Assembly (NCBI RefSeq): GCF_003259505.1
Contig: NZ_QLLK01000001.1
Span: 372,001 to 436,000, forward strand
Direction: 5' to 3'
From: Algoriphagus yeomjeoni
GTDB lineage: Bacteria > Bacteroidota > Bacteroidia > Cytophagales > Cyclobacteriaceae
DNA length: 64,000 nt
The notes beneath the pieces are model-generated. The model was not told the origin of the DNA. It was given only the letters and a program-made list of their open reading frames with translations, and ran no database searches. Made by a program: the position numbers and the translations under genes. This document shows, piece after piece, positions 59,920 through 64,000 of this stretch. The first letter of the stretch is position 1, and every line of letters starts with the position of its first letter.

Positions 59920-60924
59920 TCACTCCGTGCAATTCCGGCATATTTCGATCTGGGATCGATCGCTTAAGAGTTGCTTTCTGAAGTTCTGATAGGGTAAGGA
60001 TGACCAAATGAATTCCAAGGATTGGGCTTTTAATTCACCCATGACATATTGAGCATCTTTATCAAAGCAGCAGGGGACGATCTTGCCATCCCAAGTGGAG
60101 ACGGCACCTTGCCACATGCGCCAGCATTTATTTTCTAAGCGCTTTTTTAGTTTCCACTTGCCATTACCCGCAGGTACATAACGCGAATAGCCTAAGTCTG
60201 AAGGAATCAACTCGGAGCCATTTTCAAAGTCGTAGATCTGGGTTGTTTTCAATTGAAGCTCGTCGACTTGCATTCGCTCAGCCCAGCGCTTTAATTCTGG
60301 AAGCTGATGTTCGTTTTGTCCAGTCACAAGAAACTGTAAGACCACGCGTGGGAAGTTTTGCCCGGATTTTTTTCGTTCTGCCAAAAGCAATTTTAGCCCC
60401 TCCTGCACTTTTTCCAGATTTCCACCTACTCGGTATTTCTCATAAATTTCCTGCGTGATTCCATCCATAGAAACTATGAGTTGCTTCAAACCACTATGTA
60501 AAATTTCAGCGACTTGCTTTTCCTGCAGGTAGTGAGCATTGGTGGAGGTGGAGGTGAAAATACGCTTGGAATTTGCGTAAGCCACCATTTCCAAAAAGCG
60601 GGGGTTGAGGAATGGCTCTCCCTGAAAATATAAGTGTAGCCAGGTAAGGTGACCTTGAACTTCGTCAAGCGTTTTCTTAAAAAGTTGTTCTTGAAGCATA
60701 CCTGTCGGACGGGAAAAATCACGTAATCCAGAAGGGCATTCAGGGCACCTAAGGTTGCAGCTGGTAGTAGGTTCTATTGAAAGTGTAGTAGGTTTTCCCC
60801 AAAGAATTGGTCTACCAAATACTCTTGAAATCTGAAAAGAAATAGCCAATAAGGCGTAATTCCATGTTTTCCGAAAGGTCAGAAATCGTAAAAAGCAAAC
60901 GGCCGTGACGAGGTTATTTTTCAC
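59920..60924 (-). CDS. Radical SAM enzyme with SPASM domain
   Basis: Radical SAM protein of 334 residues from the GTG at 60924. The CxxxCxxC cluster motif is at Cys56, Cys60 and Cys63 (SCNLRCPECPSG). The C-terminal SPASM-type region has further Cys residues (KCWRMWQGAV, VPCCFDKDAQ, ICRNCTE) to bind an extra cluster. Its substrate is not known; SPASM proteins often modify peptides or proteins. It lies 45 bases after the receiver-cyclase gene, so it may belong to the signalling operon, with polysaccharide genes following. Confidence 0.9.
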   Translation of the reverse strand: MKNNLVTAVCFLRFLTFRKTWNYALLAISFQISRVFGRPILWGKPTTLSIEPTTSCNLRCPECPSGLRDFSRPTGMLQEQLFKKTLDEVQGHLTWLHLYFQGEPFLNPRFLEMVAYANSKRIFTSTSTNAHYLQEKQVAEILHSGLKQLIVSMDGITQEIYEKYRVGGNLEKVQEGLKLLLAERKKSGQNFPRVVLQFLVTGQNEHQLPELKRWAERMQVDELQLKTTQIYDFENGSELIPSDLGYSRYVPAGNGKWKLKKRLENKCWRMWQGAVSTWDGKIVPCCFDKDAQYVMGELKAQSLEFIWSSLPYQNFRKQLLSDRSQIEICRNCTE

Positions 60925-60969
60925 GGGACTAAGTAAAGAATAGATAGAGGAAGAAGCAATTCAGCTAGT

Positions 60970-62010
60970 TTATTTTACTACCTCTAAGACTGATACTGGT
61001 TTGGCTTTATTTTTCAGTGTGAATTCTCCTAAATCTCTAAAGGAGAACAACTCTTTGATTTCATTGGTACACTTTTCCAAGATTAATATTTGACCAGGAG
61101 AAGCTGCATTTTGAAGTCTCGCAGCGACATTCACTACATCACCAATTACGGTATAATCAAGGCGTTTCAATGACTGGGAACCGATATTTCCAGAAACCAT
61201 TTCACCGGAATTAAGACCAATCGATACTTTAGGGCTAAAGTTTGATTTCTCTGAGTACATAGGCATCGCGTTCATTTTATCACGGATAGCGATGCAAGCT
61301 CTTAGTGCCCTAGCTACTTGATCGGGACCTTTGAAAACAGCCATCACCGCATCTCCTATGAATTTGTCTACAGCGCCTTTTTCCTCGATTATTTCCCGGA
61401 CCATCAGGTCGAAATATTCATTGAGTAAAGGCACCACGATATTTGGCTCCTCATTTTCTGAGATTTTTGTGAACCCACACAAATCCACAAAAGCTACCGT
61501 CGCCTCCACAGTTTCATTTTCCATCAGTGAGGTTTCAGATTCCTTACCCACCATGAAATTGAGAACGGTCTCATCCACATACATTTTTAGAATGTTATTT
61601 TCCCTCATGGCAGTAAGGGTGGATTTGATCTGATTGATGTGCTGAAGTGTCTTCTCTATGGTGATCTCCAAATCCTGAAAATCTACCGGCTTGGTAATGA
61701 AGTCAAATGCACCGCGATTCATGGCTGTTCGGATATTTTCCAAATCACCATAGGCAGAAATAATCACTGCTTTTAGCAGAGGATTTTGCTCCTTCACTTT
61801 GGTCAAAAGAGTCAATCCGTCCATTTCTGGCATATTGATATCACTCAGAATCATGTCGATATCTGGCTGTTCTTTTAGAATATCCAATGCTTCCCGACCA
61901 TTTAGCGCAAACACAAAATCATATTCTCCAGCTCTGATCTTACGCCTGAATTTCTGGGTAATAAGGACTTCTAAATCTGCCTCATCATCTACTACAAGTA
62001 TCTTAGACAT
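60970..62010 (-). CDS. Response regulator with class III adenylate/guanylate cyclase output
   Basis: Signalling protein of 346 residues: receiver (1-120) with phospho-acceptor Asp57 (MILSDINMP) and switch Lys (FITKPV), a coiled linker (about 121-165), and a class III cyclase domain (about 168-346). Metal Asp residues are Asp176 (FVDLCGF) and Asp220 ([11 protein letters not shown]); [14 protein letters not shown] carries the Asn/Arg transition-state residues, so it appears catalytically complete. It should make cAMP or cGMP when phosphorylated. It starts 11 bases after the lone receiver gene. Nucleotide preference is uncertain. Confidence 0.93.
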   Translation of the reverse strand: MSKILVVDDEADLEVLITQKFRRKIRAGEYDFVFALNGREALDILKEQPDIDMILSDINMPEMDGLTLLTKVKEQNPLLKAVIISAYGDLENIRTAMNRGAFDFITKPVDFQDLEITIEKTLQHINQIKSTLTAMRENNILKMYVDETVLNFMVGKESETSLMENETVEATVAFVDLCGFTKISENEEPNIVVPLLNEYFDLMVREIIEEKGAVDKFIGDAVMAVFKGPDQVARALRACIAIRDKMNAMPMYSEKSNFSPKVSIGLNSGEMVSGNIGSQSLKRLDYTVIGDVVNVAARLQNAASPGQILILEKCTNEIKELFSFRDLGEFTLKNKAKPVSVLEVVK

Positions 62011-62021
62011 AGTTTAATGTT

Positions 62022-62405
62022 CTACTCTTGGTTGATAACTTTACCGATTTCTTTACGAAGTGAATCAAAATCAATCGGTTTTGTGAAAAATTCTTTCGCA
62101 CCAGACTCCATTGCCTTTTTATAGTTCTCGGTGTCTCCATAGGCCGAAATCATACTGACATTAATTTTGGGAAATTGGCTTTTCACTCTATCCAATAATT
62201 CTAGTCCTGTCATGCCTGGCATATTGATGTCTGAAAACACATAAACCACTTCTGGTGGGTGCTCACTATCAAGTAACCTCAGCGCCTCATCGCCCGAAAA
62301 GGCGAAGGCAAGTTCCAAAAGTCCACTTCTAACTTCCTTTCTAAATTTTTGACGAAAAAGTAATTCTACGTCTCGCTCATCATCGACTATTAATATTTTT
62401 GTCAT
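62022..62405 (-). CDS. Single-domain response regulator (receiver only)
   Basis: Stand-alone CheY-like receiver of 127 residues with the Asp8/Asp9 acidic pocket, phospho-acceptor Asp59 (YVFSDINMP) and switch Lys (FFTKPI). There is no output domain. It closely resembles the receiver part of the cyclase next to it. It overlaps the upstream kinase gene by 4 bases (ATGA-type junction). It may pass phosphoryl groups or act as a sink between the kinases and the cyclase. Confidence 0.93.
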   Translation of the reverse strand: MTKILIVDDERDVELLFRQKFRKEVRSGLLELAFAFSGDEALRLLDSEHPPEVVYVFSDINMPGMTGLELLDRVKSQFPKINVSMISAYGDTENYKKAMESGAKEFFTKPIDFDSLRKEIGKVINQE

Positions 62406-63319
62406 GGTGCTGTTGATATGGGTGGTAATGTAATTTCAAATCTGGTAAACTCTCCTTCTTTTGATAAAATCGACAAGCTACCTTTATGGGCTTTCACTAT
62501 ATCGTGTGTTATTGACAAGCCTAAGCCTGTACCTTCCTTTCCTTTTTTTGTGGTAAAAAAGGGCTCTAAAATTCTATTCAAAATTGGCTCTGGGATTCCT
62601 GCGCCATTATCTTCTATCTCAGTAATTATTTTTTTCTCTATTTGTTTAGTCCTAATTATAAGTTTTGGCTGATAGGTTGGTTGTTTATCTACTTCGGAAA
62701 GTAAGTTGAGCTTACTTCTCATCGCATCAAATGCATTATTACAAAGATTTACAATCACTCGACTGAAATCTTCTGCGATGATGGATACCAATCCAATGTC
62801 TGTGTCTAAATCCCATTCAAAACTGACGTTAATCGGGTTTTTACCAGCACGCATGCCATGAAAAGCTAGGTTGACAAACTCTTGAAGCAAGCCATTCAAG
62901 TTAGTCTGCACAAACTCACTTTGCCCACCTCTGGAGTGCATCAACATGGACTTAACTATACTATCAGCCCGCTTACCGTGCTGTAGAATTTTTTCAAGAT
63001 TTGATCGGATATCTTGTAACAATTCTTCAATGTCAGCAATCGTATCATTTTGCTTTAGGTTTTTGAGCTCCTCTACTATCTCCTCTACATACTCTATACT
63101 TAGTTCAGAAAAATTGTTGATAAAGTTGATCGGGTTTTTAATCTCATGAGCAATACCAGCTGATAGTTGTCCGAGACTTGCTAGCTTTTCCTGTATTAAT
63201 AATTGCTCTTGAAGCTCCTGATATCCCTTCAGGGATTTCTCCAGCTCCAACGTTCTTATTTCCAAGAGGCGTTTTAACTCCTTATTTTTCTCAATCCAAT
63301 CTTCTTGTACCTTATCCAT
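62402..63319 (-). CDS. Soluble sensor histidine kinase with N-terminal coiled coil
   Basis: Histidine kinase of 305 residues without membrane segments. An N-terminal coiled coil (about 1-45) leads into the DHp domain with His58 in AGIAHEIKNPINF, and a HATPase domain follows (NLCNNAFDAM, IEDNGAGIP, FFTTKKGKEGTGLGLSI). No sensory domain is visible, so it may sense through a partner. It overlaps the next kinase gene by 8 bases at 63312-63319 and the receiver gene by 4. The close resemblance to that kinase indicates duplication. Confidence 0.92.
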   Translation of the reverse strand: MDKVQEDWIEKNKELKRLLEIRTLELEKSLKGYQELQEQLLIQEKLASLGQLSAGIAHEIKNPINFINNFSELSIEYVEEIVEELKNLKQNDTIADIEELLQDIRSNLEKILQHGKRADSIVKSMLMHSRGGQSEFVQTNLNGLLQEFVNLAFHGMRAGKNPINVSFEWDLDTDIGLVSIIAEDFSRVIVNLCNNAFDAMRSKLNLLSEVDKQPTYQPKLIIRTKQIEKKIITEIEDNGAGIPEPILNRILEPFFTTKKGKEGTGLGLSITHDIVKAHKGSLSILSKEGEFTRFEITLPPISTAP

Positions 63320-64000
63320 AATTTTGAGTATCTATCGGTAATCGAATACAAAACTCTGTGCCCTCACCTTCCTTGCTTTCCACAAGAATTTTTCCTCCAT
63401 GTGCTTTTACAATATCGTAACTTATTGATAAACCTAAGCCTGTCCCTTGTCCAGTAGGTTTGGTAGTGAAAAATGGTTGGAAAATTTTTTCCTTTACTGA
63501 CTGATTAATTCCTTTCCCGTTGTCTTTTATTTTGATTTCTACCCAATCCCCCACTCGCTTAGTAGATACTTGGACTAGCGGTTCAAATCCAGCTTTGCTT
63601 TCGCTCTTTTTTTCAGTCACTGCGTAAAAAGCATTATTTATTAAGTTAAGCAAAACTCTACCTAATTCCTGAGCAACCAGTTCTATTTTCCCAACTGTAG
63701 GATCATAATCAGTGTCCATTGAAGAATTAAAAGTCTTGTCTTTTGCCCTCAAACCATGATAAGCAAGTCGCAGGTATTCATCAGCAAGCACATTGATATC
63801 TGTGAGTGCTCGATTACCTCCACTGATCCTGCTGTGCTGAAGCATTGCTTTTACAATCGCATCTGCGCGTTTGCCATGTTGGTTTATTTTATCCAGATTC
63901 TGTTGAATATCTACGCTGATTGCTTTGGCTTCATCCAGATCACCTTTTTCCAATTCTTCACGCATCTCCTCCAGCAGTTCACCACTGACCTCTGAGAAGT
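63312..64000 (-). CDS. Sensor histidine kinase, 5' end off the window
   Basis: Second histidine kinase of the cassette, cut by the window edge: the frame is open through the last bases, with NFSEVSGELLEEMREE-like sequence upstream of the first ATG at 63965, so that ATG is probably not the start. The visible part holds the end of the DHp domain and the HATPase domain (NLINNAFYAVTEK, IKDNGKGINQ, FFTTKPTGQGTGLGLSI). The His box lies beyond the window. Its sequence parallels the neighbouring kinase closely. Confidence 0.88.
   Translation of the reverse strand, partial: FSEVSGELLEEMREELEKGDLDEAKAISVDIQQNLDKINQHGKRADAIVKAMLQHSRISGGNRALTDINVLADEYLRLAYHGLRAKDKTFNSSMDTDYDPTVGKIELVAQELGRVLLNLINNAFYAVTEKKSESKAGFEPLVQVSTKRVGDWVEIKIKDNGKGINQSVKEKIFQPFFTTKPTGQGTGLGLSISYDIVKAHGGKILVESKEGEGTEFCIRLPIDTQNYG

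Noticed and set aside
59911..59922. 12-bp palindrome TGAGTATACTCA across the radical SAM stop
   Set aside because: Short and without a second copy or promoter; could be a chance palindrome.
1..64000. CRISPR arrays, insertion sequences, tRNA or rRNA genes
   Set aside because: None seen; no regular spacer-repeat structure, transposase or cloverleaf was noticed by eye.

Overview
The window looks like a chromosomal segment of a gliding, polysaccharide-producing member of the Bacteroidota, most likely order Cytophagales (Cyclobacteriaceae / Algoriphagus-like). The grounds are two PorP/SprF proteins beside a SprB-repeat protein with a gliding-motility (type IX secretion type B) C-terminal domain, LytS/LytTR and RprXY-like two-component systems, a bacterial geranylgeranylglyceryl-phosphate synthase, a type 2 isoleucyl-tRNA synthetase, -7 boxes of the TAnnTTTG type, and few Shine-Dalgarno sequences. 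The taxon is inferred; no rRNA or tRNA gene is visible.

Layout. 1-8.5 kb: membrane and housekeeping genes (flippase-like protein, zinc protease, acyl-CoA dehydrogenase, AraC regulator), a minus-strand operon ending in GGGP synthase, then a LOG-family hydrolase, a lytic transglycosylase and two small proteins. 8.6-14.4 kb: uvrA, a LytS/LytT pair and a further LytTR regulator. 14.4-25 kb: PhoH/PIN ATPase, SNF2 helicase, an ileS-lspA operon whose IleRS has a swapped HIGH signature (GIHH), and a Fic protein with two near-identical dyads around its promoter. 25-32.5 kb: GH43 lipoprotein, M28 peptidase, PD40 lipoprotein, MscS channel, and an iron-sulfur photolyase. 32.5-37.1 kb: PorP, SprB-like adhesin and a second PorP. 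37.3-47.5 kb: lysA, an RprXY-like pair, dipeptide epimerase, M14 peptidase, HicAB, SIMPL and CIA30 proteins, rlmF and osmC.

47.6-60.9 kb is one minus-strand polysaccharide locus: SLBB export protein, Wzz, Wzx, GT2, Wzy-like polymerase, methyltransferase and three GT-B glycosyltransferases. A ParE/antitoxin pair with a nonsense-mutated toxin sits inside it. Immediately upstream lie a radical SAM/SPASM gene and an overlapping signalling cassette of two histidine kinases, a lone receiver, and a receiver-nucleotide cyclase, which may control the locus. No sugar-nucleotide synthesis or initiating transferase gene is in view.

The least explained structure is a set of degenerate 7-base tandem arrays. 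Three minus-strand genes (fic, the dipeptide epimerase, osmC) each run at their stop codon directly into 9-12 heptads of sense consensus NNNWAGW. A second heptad type (GATTTNN) follows the rprY-like gene. These 3'-end arrays, the Fic dyads, the GXHH IleRS and the disabled ParE toxin are the points I would examine first.
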